In this document: positions 8,040-17,649 of the stretch, in pieces
Layout of the letters: each line of letters begins with the position of its first letter
Numbering within the stretch: the first letter of the stretch is position 1
Assembly: GCA_040255675.1 (NCBI GenBank)
Contig: JBDZVM010000015.1
Span: 1-64,000, forward strand
DNA: 64,000 bases
Direction of reading: 5' to 3'
DNA from: JBDZVM01 sp040255675
GTDB lineage: Bacteria > Actinomycetota > Actinomycetes > Acidothermales > Acidothermaceae
Position numbers and translations under genes: made by a program
The notes under the pieces: model-generated
Databases searched by the model: none
What the model was told of the DNA's origin: nothing
The model's input: the letters and a program-made list of their open reading frames with translations, nothing else

Positions 8040-8311
8040 CGACCCCCCTGGGAAGTGACTTTGGATTTCCCGCCATAACCGCGGCTAACCCACTTCGCGC
8101 GTCGGAACACACACCCTCGTCGCGTAGTTTTCGACGCAGACCAGGCAAATTGTTGGTTTCGAGAGGTTGGGTTAGGACTGGCGCGGGTACCGCGGGACAA
8201 GAGGTCGTGATCCTTGCGCCCTGGCGCTTCGACGCTCAGCGACTGGATACGACGAAAACGACAACACTGTTCGAACCGCTTGCGGTTCCTGGCCCGGTTT
8301 GGGGGGGCAAC

Positions 8312-9100
8312 GTGGACGTTTGGAGTGCGATCGTCGTACTCGTCCGCAGGTTCTACATCACCGTTCCACTCGCGGCGCTCACCTTATTCGGAGCGTATTC
8401 GCTGACGCGTGATGTCGCCCCTGAGTATCACGCGACGGCAACGATGATTCTCATCGGCCCGACGGCGCAGCAGCCTCCGCGCGATGCCCCACCGCTTCCG
8501 GTAAACCCGTTCGTGCAACTCGGCACGGCGACCGTCGCGACGACGATGGAGATCGACGCGCAAAACTCCCAATCAATGCAGCAGATCCAAAGCGCCGGTG
8601 GCACGACCGATTACAAAGTCACGAATGCGAACCGCTCGCCCATCATCGACATCCAGACCACATCGAAAAACCCGCAGCAGGCGTTGTCGACGGCCGACCA
8701 GCTGGTTACGCTGGTGCGCCAAAACTTGGCCAACCGGCAAAAGCCGTACACCGCCGACGCCCGGCAGCAAATTACCGCGCAGGTGATTGCGTCACCTGAC
8801 CTCGCTGGTCCGGACACCAAAGCGCGCACCCGAGCCGAGACGATCGCGATCGGTGCCGCAATCGTCGTCACGATCCTCTTGGTGCTCCTCATCGATGCGC
8901 TCATCGTCGGCGCGCGCCGCCGCCGGCAGCTGGCGCTCGAAGAAGACGCGGCCGCGCGTCACGCTGCCTCACGACAACAAACGAAACACGAGGTACGGCT
9001 CGAGCCCGCGGGGGGCGAGCGAGCTATCGAGCGCGGCCGCCCAAGCGAACAAGCCCGCGAAGAGGGCACGAGTTCGCGCGCTCCGATCGTCCGCTCGTAA
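8312..9100 (+). CDS. Wzz/YveK-like polysaccharide chain-length or export protein
   Basis: 262 residues from the GTG at 8312, which has a G-rich run (GGGGGGG) as a possible ribosome site. A first membrane helix lies at about residues 8-28, then an extracytoplasmic segment containing APEYHATATMILIGP, the usual start of the Wzz domain, and a second helix at about 176-201 followed by a charged, Arg/Glu-rich cytoplasmic tail. There is no BY-kinase domain. It probably controls chain length or export together with the ligase/polymerase gene that follows 29 bp later. A frame open from 8012 exists but lacks family similarity before the first helix. Confidence 0.75.
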   Translation: MDVWSAIVVLVRRFYITVPLAALTLFGAYSLTRDVAPEYHATATMILIGPTAQQPPRDAPPLPVNPFVQLGTATVATTMEIDAQNSQSMQQIQSAGGTTDYKVTNANRSPIIDIQTTSKNPQQALSTADQLVTLVRQNLANRQKPYTADARQQITAQVIASPDLAGPDTKARTRAETIAIGAAIVVTILLVLLIDALIVGARRRRQLALEEDAAARHAASRQQTKHEVRLEPAGGERAIERGRPSEQAREEGTSSRAPIVRS

Positions 9101-9129
9101 CGGTTTTGGCGCGACCGGAGCGCAAGGCC

Positions 9130-10575
9130 GTGGCACACACGCAACTGCCGTTACCTCACCGGCGTCAGGCGGTGCACCTTGACGACCTGCCGGCGACGCG
9201 CCCGTTGGCGCCGCCGCGCGACGCGCGAACCATCCTCGATTGGCGCCCTGACGCCGTCACCCTGCTTTCGCTGATCGTGTTTTTCACGTTCGCGATACCG
9301 GCGAGACTGGTCGTCAAAGGCATGGGCGCGGTCGGTACGCCTACGAACGTGCTCGGCATCATCGCGTTTTTCCTCTGGATCTTCGCGCGGATGCGCGGCT
9401 CGCGACCGAGACTCGCGCTCCAGCCCGTGCGTATCGCCGTCGGCATTTACCTGATCGTCATGGCCGTCACGTACGCGAGCGGCTTCATGCGCGGCATGTA
9501 CGACGACGAGCTATCCAATGCCACTCGCTTCATGATTTCGACAGTCGCCGTCACAGGTATCGCTCTCGTCGCGGCCGACGGCATCGTCACCCGAGAACGG
9601 TTCGCCGTGCTACTGCAAAGAGTCGTCTACGGCGCGGCGTTCATGGCTTTCGTCGGCGACCTGGAGTTCGCGACCAAATACAACCTGGCCGCGCACATGC
9701 ACATCCCTGGACTCGTCGTCAACAATACGATTATCGGCCTTCGGCTACGCGGTGAAGGATTTACCCGCGTCGCGGGTACCGCGAGCCATTACATCGAGTT
9801 CGGCGTCGTCCTCGCGATGCTGCTGCCGCTGGCGATACATTTCGCGCTCTTCGCGCCAACACGGGGCCGGCGTCACTTCAACTGGTTGTGCGTACTCCTC
9901 ATGGGTGTGGCAGTGCCGTTCTCGCTGTCACGGGCGGCCGCCATCGCGCTCATCGTCGGCCTGCTCGTCATGGCCTCGGCATGGACCTGGCGAGCCAAGG
10001 TGAACGCCCTGGTGATGGCGCTCATCGTGCTTATCGGCTTGCGCGCGGCTAAACCCGGTTTGCTCGGGACGATCAGGTCGCTGTTTACGCACCTTAGCGA
10101 AGACCCGAGCATCTCGGGACGCACTACTGACTACGGGCCGGTATTCTCCCTCATCTCCCAACGTCCGCTGCTCGGCCGCGGAACGGGGACGTTTATTCCA
10201 ACGCGCTATCGCTTTCTCGACAACCAAATACTGATGACTACGATCGAATCAGGCGTTGTCGGGCTAGTCGCTCTCGTCATACTTTTCATGTGCGCCATCG
10301 CACTCGCGCATCGCGCCGGCAAGTTCGCGAGCGACCGGCGAACCAAACACCTCGGATACGCCTTGCTCGCCGCATTCCTCGACGGATTCTTCACCTCGTT
10401 TACGTTCGACTCGTTCAGCTTCCCGGTTTTCATGACCACGCTGTTTCTTCTCATCGGTGCCGCCGGCGCGTTGTGGCGGCTCGATCGCGATGCCAGGCAT
10501 GCCCGCTACACCGTCGACGAGTTGGCGAAAGACGCGCGCATTCGCGAACGCGAACTGGCGAGGACGCTGTCGTAA
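9130..10575 (+). CDS. O-antigen ligase/Wzy-type polymerase family membrane protein
   Basis: About 481 residues from the GTG at 9130; a TTG at 9106 is also possible. It has about ten or more predicted transmembrane helices, with a periplasm-facing segment of the Wzy_C type (GRTTDYGPVFSLISQRPLLGRG followed by the DNQ segment) characteristic of O-antigen ligase/polymerase enzymes. It should polymerise or ligate undecaprenyl-linked oligosaccharides outside the membrane. The position next to the Wzz-like gene and between glycosyltransferase genes supports a surface-polysaccharide role. Substrate unknown. Confidence 0.8.
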   Translation: MAHTQLPLPHRRQAVHLDDLPATRPLAPPRDARTILDWRPDAVTLLSLIVFFTFAIPARLVVKGMGAVGTPTNVLGIIAFFLWIFARMRGSRPRLALQPVRIAVGIYLIVMAVTYASGFMRGMYDDELSNATRFMISTVAVTGIALVAADGIVTRERFAVLLQRVVYGAAFMAFVGDLEFATKYNLAAHMHIPGLVVNNTIIGLRLRGEGFTRVAGTASHYIEFGVVLAMLLPLAIHFALFAPTRGRRHFNWLCVLLMGVAVPFSLSRAAAIALIVGLLVMASAWTWRAKVNALVMALIVLIGLRAAKPGLLGTIRSLFTHLSEDPSISGRTTDYGPVFSLISQRPLLGRGTGTFIPTRYRFLDNQILMTTIESGVVGLVALVILFMCAIALAHRAGKFASDRRTKHLGYALLAAFLDGFFTSFTFDSFSFPVFMTTLFLLIGAAGALWRLDRDARHARYTVDELAKDARIRERELARTLS

Positions 10576-10599
10576 GCCGCCGTACTCGGATCTCATCGC

Positions 10600-11730
10600 T
10601 CACGCGAGCAGGTCGAGAAGCCGTTCGTGCCGTGCTTTCCAGGAATTCGCGCGCACGAACGCGAGACGCTCCGACTCGCTGACGTGCCCTCGCGCTAAGG
10701 CGGATTCAACGGCTTCGCCGTACTTGCCGTCGGCGACGAGAATGACCCGCTCGTCGACACCGCGCACGGGCGGCAAGTCGGTGGCCACGACAGGTGCGCC
10801 GGCCGCCAAGTATTCGTAGAGCTTGAGCGGCGACATCGCCTCCGTCAAAACGGTGTCGAGGTGCGGCAGCAGGCACACATCCGCCGACAACAAGGCTCCA
10901 ACGAGTTGCCGCTGCGACAACCTGCCGACGACATGAATACCCGGCTCTCTCGCCAGGCGGGCACCGATCTCGTCGTCCGCTACCGGACCGATGACGGCGA
11001 TGCTCGCGAGGCGGCGCGTACGCACGAGGTCGCACAAGGCGCCGACGTCCAGCCGATCGTCGACCGTGCCGGCGTACATGCCGCACGGCCGCGGTAATTC
11101 ACGCACCGACGAAGGGGGGGGCTGCGGCGTCGTCCAGATTTCATCGTCGATGCCGTTCGGTATCACGATGCCGTTGCCGTCGCCCGCGAGCCGATCCGCG
11201 AGAACTCGCGAAACCGCGCACACCGTCACATCGCGCAGTCGCATCTCCTGTTGCGCCGCCAAGAGCGCCGCACGTAAGCGGTCGTTTCGGCCGAACGCCG
11301 TCCAGTCGTCGCGGCCGTAATACACAACCCGCGCGCACCAGTCGAGCGAAGAAAACGCGGCGACGAACGGATTAAACGTCACCATGGACGGTTCTCGAAG
11401 GCCCGCGCGTCGAGCGGCCATTCGCACGATGTCGCCGTACCGCTCGTAGCGACGCTTCAATGCGGTAGTGCTCACGGGCTCGCGTCGGCGCCAGGCGAGC
11501 GGCCGAACGTGCGTCAACAAGGCGGACGACGGAAACCCCGCTCGCCTGCCTTGCGCTCGTCTCACGACGTCGATCGGCCGGCTTCGCCACGGATCGGCCA
11601 CCAGCAGGCGTTCGACGCGATCGCTACGGACGAGCGACTTGTACAACTGGTCGGGCGGTCGGCAGAACTCGCGCACCCGCGCGTCACGCCACGTATCCCA
11701 CGGCGAGAAGGTCAAAATGACGTCGCCCAT
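10600..11730 (-). CDS. Glycosyltransferase, GT-B fold (GT4-like)
   Basis: About 376 residues from the ATG at 11730. The N-terminus MGDVILTFSPWDTWRD and the C-terminal pattern VCLLPHLDT...MSPLKLYEYLAAGAPVVATDLP are those of GT-B glycosyltransferases that use nucleotide sugars. The start lies 4 bp after the stop of the upstream beta-helix gene, so the two form an operon. A frame extension to 11778 would overlap that gene and shows no family similarity. Acceptor and donor are unknown. Confidence 0.8.
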   Translation of the reverse strand: MGDVILTFSPWDTWRDARVREFCRPPDQLYKSLVRSDRVERLLVADPWRSRPIDVVRRAQGRRAGFPSSALLTHVRPLAWRRREPVSTTALKRRYERYGDIVRMAARRAGLREPSMVTFNPFVAAFSSLDWCARVVYYGRDDWTAFGRNDRLRAALLAAQQEMRLRDVTVCAVSRVLADRLAGDGNGIVIPNGIDDEIWTTPQPPPSSVRELPRPCGMYAGTVDDRLDVGALCDLVRTRRLASIAVIGPVADDEIGARLAREPGIHVVGRLSQRQLVGALLSADVCLLPHLDTVLTEAMSPLKLYEYLAAGAPVVATDLPPVRGVDERVILVADGKYGEAVESALARGHVSESERLAFVRANSWKARHERLLDLLA

Positions 11731-11734
11731 CGCG

Positions 11735-13018
11735 TCAGCTCGCCGCCTTGACGGCGTCGACGGCTCCCACGGCCGCACCGCCAGTAGCTAAGGCGCCGCG
11801 CGTCCGCGCGGCCGGGGCGAACGTATCGCCGAGCCACTGCTTCGAATCGGGCAGAACGATCGGCTTGACCGGCGTGAGGTTCGGCGGCGACGAGTCTGGC
11901 GAGACGAACTTCAACTGGCCGCGTTGATTGCTGGCAGACAGTGTGTCGCATTTGGTGTCGGCGATGAGATTGCCCTCGATCGTGCCGCTACACGTGCCCA
12001 AGCTCTGGAAATAGTTCGCGGCGAGCGTGAGGTCAGGGACGTCGAATACCGCGCCGCCGTCGATGACTGTGTTGTGCACGAACACCACCTTCGGCGCCTT
12101 GATGTGAATCGCGTTGTAGCCGTCGCAGTCTGATGTGCGACTCGGGCAAAGCTGAATCTGCGTGCGCTCGACGTCGATCGTGCCGCCGACCGTTCCTGTC
12201 GCGCCCGAGCCGACGATAATGCCCTGGTCGGCGCAATGAAAGAGAGTGTCGTAACGAATGACGATGTCGCTACCGCCCAAAATTTGAATGCAGTCGACGT
12301 GGGTGCGCTTCGGCCCGCGATGCGTCGGACCGACGACGGTGTGTTCAATTCGTACACCCGAAGGATTCTTTCCGTCGTACGCCTTGATCTGGATCCCGTC
12401 GGCGTCGACCGCCGGCGTGATTCTGCTTCCCTCGATGAACGAGTTCGACGCGCCGATAAAGACTGAGCCGCCGTCGGTCGTGATGTCGTCGAGACCGCTG
12501 CCCGTGGCTGTCGAGGTCAGTCGCACGGGGCCGGTGACGGTGACCCGATGGACGACGACGTTCGGCGCTTCGATGGCGAGCGACGGCATGGTCACATTCG
12601 CGCCACGCGCGGCACGCACCGTCACAGGTGTCTCGGCACCAGCCGTGTTTTCGGGGACGCTGATCGTCTGACCCGGATAATCACCGGCGGCCAACTCGAC
12701 GACGGCGTTGACCGTGTGCCGGGCCCTCGCTTGGGTCACCGCCGCGTTGATCGAACCACAGGGCGAGGTCACGCAGTTGCCCCTCCCGTGTGGTTCGACG
12801 AAGTAGCCAGCGGCAAGTGGCGGAGGGGTAACAAGTATCTTCCCCGGAAGCAAAGGTTGCTTATGCCCCGACGTAAGAATCGCGGCGGATATCGACGAGC
12901 CGAACACGATCACTGCCGCGATCAAAACGAAGAGCTTCATTCCGCCGCCGCGCGCCACAGGGTCGGGCACGAAATGATCACGGGCAGGGGCCGAGCCCGA
13001 TGGAGATCCTCTCGCCAT
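11735..13018 (-). CDS. Membrane-anchored right-handed parallel beta-helix protein
   Basis: About 427 residues. An ATG at 13018 with AAGGAT upstream is chosen; an alternative ATG at 12940 begins MKLFVLIAAV. One N-terminal helix (signal anchor) precedes a region rich in short beta-strand repeats (VVVHRVTVTGPVRL, NSFIEGSRITP, VVFVHNTVIDGG), the pattern of parallel beta-helix folds found in polysaccharide lyases, epimerases and phage-type depolymerases. Cys pairs (NCVTSPC, CPSRTSDC) suggest extracytoplasmic disulfides. It is co-transcribed with the glycosyltransferase at 10600-11730, so it may process or bind the polysaccharide. No catalytic residues can be assigned. Confidence 0.75.
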   Translation of the reverse strand: MARGSPSGSAPARDHFVPDPVARGGGMKLFVLIAAVIVFGSSISAAILTSGHKQPLLPGKILVTPPPLAAGYFVEPHGRGNCVTSPCGSINAAVTQARARHTVNAVVELAAGDYPGQTISVPENTAGAETPVTVRAARGANVTMPSLAIEAPNVVVHRVTVTGPVRLTSTATGSGLDDITTDGGSVFIGASNSFIEGSRITPAVDADGIQIKAYDGKNPSGVRIEHTVVGPTHRGPKRTHVDCIQILGGSDIVIRYDTLFHCADQGIIVGSGATGTVGGTIDVERTQIQLCPSRTSDCDGYNAIHIKAPKVVFVHNTVIDGGAVFDVPDLTLAANYFQSLGTCSGTIEGNLIADTKCDTLSASNQRGQLKFVSPDSSPPNLTPVKPIVLPDSKQWLGDTFAPAARTRGALATGGAAVGAVDAVKAAS

Positions 13019-13433
13019 GCGGCATCCTTCACGTTCGCGGGCAGTTGCCAGTTCTCGTGCGGTTGAGCCGATCGGACGCGATCTCGCTTCCCGACGACGC
13101 CCGACTTTCGAACTACTACCCCGGCGATCAATCACTTAGGCGGACTATGCCTCCTGAACTGATCACCTTTTTTGGCATAGCCCAGGGCGCTATTCGATCT
13201 CGCCGGAGCGCCGTTCCTCGCCAAGTTCGCCAAATGATCGATCGGATTTCCAGCGAGTTCATGACCCGAGACAACTAGCACTTCTGGGCGAACTTTCGTT
13301 ACTACGAAGGGCCGAACGCGTTCCGCCGTCAAGCTGCCCGCGCGCGCTGTCGAAAGCGATTACGAAAACACGCCGGAAACTATCGATCGCGATGCCGGCG
13401 AACGATCAAAGTCCACGACAGCAAGGGAAGTTC
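13019..13433. other. Intergenic region between two divergent beta-helix genes
   Basis: These 415 bp separate divergent secreted-protein genes and must contain both promoters. I see no RNA gene, strong hairpin or coding frame with recognisable similarity. Confidence 0.5.
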
Positions 13434-15077
13434 GTGAAATCACAACGATTCAGCCGTGCGCGGTCGTATCTGGCCGACGGTCGCGCACTGCCTGCTCGCA
13501 TCGTCACCGGCCGGCGCACGCGCATCGCGGGCGCGATCATCGCTTGCGGAACGATCGCAGGCACGTTCGCGGCCGTCGTGCCGGCGTCGGCAACCACGAC
13601 GACGACGCTCAAGGTCAGCGCATCAGCCGACCGACAGGACGCCAACGTGTTAGCGGGCCAGGGACTTGCGGGGGCGCGATACGTATTCGTCGACGCACCG
13701 AGCTCGGCAAAAGTGCGGACGGTCGACTTCTACCTCGACGGCACCCAAGTGAGCCACGAAAAGAGCGCCCCTTACGACATGTACGGCGGGACGACGAGCG
13801 CCGCCAACCCGCTCGATCTTTCTAGGATCGCATGGGGCAAACACACGATCAAAGCCACCGTGAAGACGGCCTATAAGACCGAATATCTCAGCGGCACACT
13901 CGTGAACAACACGGGTGCGCCGAGCCTCGTGGTCAGTGCGGACGCTGATCGTTCCGGCGCTACGACGCTCGACGGGCAAACGCTAAGCGGCTTGTCGTAC
14001 GTCTCAGTCACCACCTCCACGGGCGTGAGCAGCGTCGACTTTTACCTCGACGGCACCCAGGTCAGCCACGAAAAGACCGCGCCCTACGACATGTACGGCG
14101 GCACGTCGGACGCGGCGAACCCGCTCGACGTCACGAAGCTCGTCGACGGCACCCACACGGTGGCCGCGAACGTGAACACCAGCGGCGGCACGCTAAAGCT
14201 CAGCGGCACGTTCATGGCGAACTCGACGACCACGGCAGTATCGACGCAACCCGCGCCGACACCCACAGCGTCACAGTCCCCCACAGCGTCAGCGTCCCCC
14301 ACAGCGTCACCGTCCCCGTCGTCGCCGAGCGGCTCGACTTCGCCGGACGGCGCCGGCACCGCGTTCGATCCACTGAGTTTCGACTGGTCGAGCGTCGGTG
14401 GCCCGGCAGGTAGCACCGGCGGCAACGTGACGCTGTCTACCGACGGCGCCAGCATCTCCGAGTGCAACGTCGGATCTGTGCACGCCGACGCGAATAACGT
14501 CTCGGTGAGCACGTGCACGGTGAATGGCGGCGTCTTCGGCGCGGGCTCCTACACGGTGAGCCATAACTTCATCACCTCGGATTCCGATGGAATGGACCCG
14601 ACCGGCCCCGGCTACAAGGTGATCGAGTACAACAAGATCTGGCGCGATGGCACCCGAGTCGGCACCAAGCACGAAGACGGCATTCAGTTCTGGCAAGGCG
14701 GAAACGCACTGGTCAGACGCAACTGGATCAGCGGATGGCAGACGTCGGCGATGATGGTGAAAGCCGACCTTGGCACCATCTCTCATCTCACGATCGACTC
14801 GAATTATTTGAACAACCCGACTGGCTACTACCAGTTGTACTTGTGTCATGCGTCACACGACTTGCAGTACATCACTGTGACGAACAACGCGTTCGGCAAG
14901 GCCAGTTTCACCACTTCGACGTGCGGAGACCACCTCACGTTCGTGCACACCGAAGAGCAACGGCAAACCGCGATCGCGGCCGGCAACAAGGCCGCCGCCT
15001 CGTGGATCGTCTGGAACAACAACTACCTCGCCACCACCGGCGCGGTGGTCGCCCCACCTGGAGGATGGGCAGAATAG
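13434..15077 (+). CDS. Secreted protein with two Ig-like repeats and a parallel beta-helix domain
   Basis: About 547 residues from the GTG at 13434, preceded by AAGGGAAG; an ATG at 13392 is the alternative. A signal peptide ends at PASA. Two tandem Ig-like domains follow (about residues 56-160 and 161-262), each containing VDFYLDGTQVSHEK and APYDMYGG, then a Ser/Thr/Pro linker and a C-terminal right-handed beta-helix domain (about 303-547). The last domain is highly similar to that of the next plus-strand gene (15653), so the two are paralogues with swapped N-termini. Probably an extracellular polysaccharide-binding or -cleaving protein; activity not assignable. Confidence 0.8.
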   Translation: MKSQRFSRARSYLADGRALPARIVTGRRTRIAGAIIACGTIAGTFAAVVPASATTTTTLKVSASADRQDANVLAGQGLAGARYVFVDAPSSAKVRTVDFYLDGTQVSHEKSAPYDMYGGTTSAANPLDLSRIAWGKHTIKATVKTAYKTEYLSGTLVNNTGAPSLVVSADADRSGATTLDGQTLSGLSYVSVTTSTGVSSVDFYLDGTQVSHEKTAPYDMYGGTSDAANPLDVTKLVDGTHTVAANVNTSGGTLKLSGTFMANSTTTAVSTQPAPTPTASQSPTASASPTASPSPSSPSGSTSPDGAGTAFDPLSFDWSSVGGPAGSTGGNVTLSTDGASISECNVGSVHADANNVSVSTCTVNGGVFGAGSYTVSHNFITSDSDGMDPTGPGYKVIEYNKIWRDGTRVGTKHEDGIQFWQGGNALVRRNWISGWQTSAMMVKADLGTISHLTIDSNYLNNPTGYYQLYLCHASHDLQYITVTNNAFGKASFTTSTCGDHLTFVHTEEQRQTAIAAGNKAAASWIVWNNNYLATTGAVVAPPGGWAE

Positions 15078-15086
15078 AGCATGGCG

Positions 15087-15132
15087 GAGATCGGCGTGGT
15101 TCTCTCGGGAGAATCGCGCCGATCTCGTTTTT
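15087..15132 (+). terminator. Rho-independent terminator after the Ig/beta-helix gene
   Basis: The 10-bp stem GAGATCGGCG (15087-15096) and CGCCGATCTC (15117-15126) is followed by GTTTTT. It lies 10 bp after the stop at 15077 and isolates the riboswitch-controlled gene downstream. Confidence 0.9.
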
Positions 15133-15256
15133 CCGATCTTGCGATGCATTCGCAAAATGTCACGCGCGGTAATCAATTTCGATCACCACTTTTCGCGACG
15201 CGAGCTTGAATTCACACCGTTACTTGCTCGTGATCTTTCAATTCGTTATTGTTCCG

Positions 15257-15469
15257 GACGCCGGACGCAAAGAGCCGGCACACCGCCGGCCAACGCCGAG
15301 TCCTGCTCAGGTTGGTGGTGCATCCGTGCAAGAAACGAATGAGCAGGAGCGGGGGACCCAGAAATGGGGCCGGCGCGCGGTCTTTTCGCAAACCGGTTCC
15401 TCGGGGTGAAGCCAGCACGCATGGCCGGGCCCACCGAGCCCGAACCCGACAGCTAACTCCGCAGGCGTC
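15257..15469 (+). ncRNA. Cyclic di-AMP riboswitch (ydaO/yuaA class)
   Basis: The region contains the hallmark conserved blocks in the right order: GCGGGGGACCCA (about 15349), CGGGGTGAAGCC (about 15400) and GAACCCGACAGCTAACT (about 15442) followed by GCAGGCG. A possible closing stem pairs GACGCC at 15257-15262 with GGCGTC at 15464-15469. This class binds c-di-AMP and in actinobacteria controls cell-wall hydrolase and resuscitation genes, usually switching expression off when c-di-AMP is high. The element lies in the leader of the beta-helix lipoprotein gene at 15653. The exact ends are estimates. Confidence 0.85.
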
Positions 15470-15652
15470 TCGGGAATGGATTTCTCGTGGCTGCTGCGCG
15501 ATTTCGCGCGGCGAGGCGACCACGCGGTCTGCTCGCGCGCCTAAATTCCGCTTCTTCCCTAACGCCTCCACGCACGAACTCGAAATACGCGGGTGCATCC
15601 AGGGGCGTTGCCGTGGATTACGCCATTGTTTCTTTGCCGGAGGTGACCATTT

Positions 15653-17400
15653 ATGACTAACCGTTTCAGGCTTAAAGAGCCTTACCAGCCACTCCACCGA
15701 GGGCCACGTCCAAGCCTCATTCCGGGGCACTTGCCCGTAGCGGGATCGCTAGCCGTACTCGTCGTAGCGGGCGGGTCTTTGGTGGCATCCTGCTCGACGG
15801 AGTCGCAAGCCGCGGCGGCACACTCTGCCTCCCCTGCCGCCGCTTCCACCAGCGCCGCAAGCCCGACGTCGGCCGCCGCGACACCGGCACCGAGTTCCGC
15901 AAAACTCACCGCCGCCGACCTCAACCGTGTCAAGCGAGTGGTGTGGACGCTCGACGGGCGCGTGTTGGCGATTCAGGACAAAGGGTCACACCTGCGCAGC
16001 CTTGGTGACGTGCAGCAGTTTTTGCGTGGTGACCACACGCTTACGGCGCACATTGTGCTGGATAACGGCCGCACCGTTACGGTCGATGCTCCTCTCGGAT
16101 CAATTTTTCCCGACTTGCGGGAAAAGCCAACAGGCTCGACTTCGTCGGCGTCGGGTGCCACGACGCCGACGAATGACAAGCCCGCGACAACTGCCGGTTC
16201 ATCGACGAACGACAGTTCGACGAAGGCACAGCGGCTCGGCTCGCCGGCACAAACCGACCCGCCGACGCAGCGCCAGCCGGTTGTGAAGGCGCAGCCGGTT
16301 GTGAAGGCGCAGCCGGCAATCAAGACGCCCGCCAAGGCACCGGCGAAGACCCCGGCCGCGACCAAGCCGGCACCGACGCCGACGCGGTCGAAGGCGCCGA
16401 CACCGATACCCACGCCGACGCCGACGCCGACGCCCACGGCAACACCCACGCCGACGCCGACGCCCACGGCAACACCGACACCGACGCCGACCCCGACCCC
16501 CACACCCACGCAGGCCCCGTCTAGCGGGAGCTTCAACCCGATGACGTTCGACTNNNNNNNNNNNNNNNNNNNNNNNNNNNNNNNNNNNNNNNNNNNNNNN
16601 NNNNNNNNNNNNNNNNNNNNNNNNNNNNNNNNNNNNNNNNNNNNNNNNNNNNNCCCACACCCACGCAGGCCCCGTCTAGCGGGAGCTTCAACCCGATGAC
16701 GTTCGACTGGTCGAAGGTCGGCGGGCCCGCGCAAAGCACGGGTGGTGACGTCAAGTTCACGACGGACGGCAGCAGGATTTCGAACTGCAACGTCGGCGAG
16801 GTGCGGGCGGAGAGCGAGAACAACGCGGTCACGCAGTGCACAATCAAGAGTGGCGTTTACGGCGCGGGCTCATACACCATCGACCGCAGTTTCATCACCT
16901 CCGATGGTGACGGAATCAACCCGACCGGGCCTGGTCAAAAAGTCATCAAGAACACCAAGATTTGGCGTGATGGCACGCGGGTCGGAACGAAACACCAAGA
17001 TGGCATTCAGTTCTGGAAGGGCGGTAACACGCTTATTAGCCAGAACTGGATTAGCGGCTGGCAAACGTCAGCCATCATGGTGAAGGCCGACCTCGGGCCG
17101 ATTTCGAATGTGACCATCGACTCGAACTACCTGAACAACCCGACCGGATACTTCCAGCTCTACCTGTGCCCCGCGGGCAACAGCTTGAAGAACATCACGG
17201 TCACCAATAACGCGTTCGGCAAGTCGAGCTTTACCGCCTCGACCTGCGGTGCGAACCTCACGTTCGTGCACACGGAAAAGCAGCGTCAAGACGCCATCAA
17301 GGCGGGCAACAAGAGCGCCGCCTCATGGATCGTGTGGAACGGCAACCACATCGCGGGCACCGACAAGGTGGTCGCGCCTCCAGGGGGCTGGGACAAGTAG
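15653..17400 (+). CDS. Lipoprotein with Thr/Pro linker and parallel beta-helix domain (interrupted by assembly gap)
   Basis: The ATG at 15653 has a perfect GGAGGTGA site. A lipobox VASC places the lipid-modified Cys near residue 47. After an Ala/Ser-rich stretch comes a small domain (KLTAADLNRVKRVVWTLDG...), then Lys/Pro and long TPTPTP linkers, then a beta-helix domain closely similar to the C-terminus of the 13434-15077 protein. A 100-N run (16554-16653) breaks the frame. The 55 bp before and after it are identical, and removing one copy plus the Ns restores a single 530-residue frame. Expression is probably controlled by the c-di-AMP riboswitch upstream. Likely surface-displayed glycan-active or glycan-binding protein. 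Confidence 0.8.
16499..16708. other. Assembly gap with 55-bp duplicated flanks
   Basis: One hundred Ns (16554-16653) are flanked by two exact 55-bp copies (16499-16553 and 16654-16708). This is the signature of two contigs sharing a k-mer-length end overlap that the scaffolder did not merge. Collapsing the duplicate restores the reading frame of the surrounding gene. The adjacent TPTP repeat may still be mis-sized. Confidence 0.9.
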
Positions 17401-17414
17401 CCAGCTCGCTGATA

Positions 17415-17450
17415 CATGGTGGGCGATCCTCTCGAGGGTCGCCCACCATG
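17415..17450 (+). terminator. Long hairpin after the beta-helix lipoprotein gene
   Basis: A 12-bp perfect stem, CATGGTGGGCGA (17415-17426) with TCGCCCACCATG (17439-17450), has further pairing inside the loop (CCTC/GAGG). It starts 15 bp after the stop codon. No T-run follows, so it would be an intrinsic-like or mRNA-stabilising hairpin. Confidence 0.7.
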
Positions 17451-17451
17451 C

Positions 17452-17507
17452 TTTGCTGGGCTGGCTTTGCTGGGCTGGCTTTGCTGGGCTGGCTTTGCTG
17501 GCCTGGC
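17452..17507. repeat. 14-bp tandem repeat, four units
   Basis: Four consecutive copies of TTTGCTGGGCTGGC (the last with one change) lie immediately after the hairpin in the intergenic region. No coding role is apparent. Confidence 0.9.
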
Positions 17508-17649
17508 ATTAGGGCACGCTTCGTGACGCGTTAGCGCCGTCCCCCATTGTGGAATCTCGGGGCTGCTAAATACGCGGGAGAAGTGTCATCGGACGCCCGT
17601 TTCGGCCTCTGACGTCTGGATAGAACCAGAAAAAGGAGGTGACACGGCC

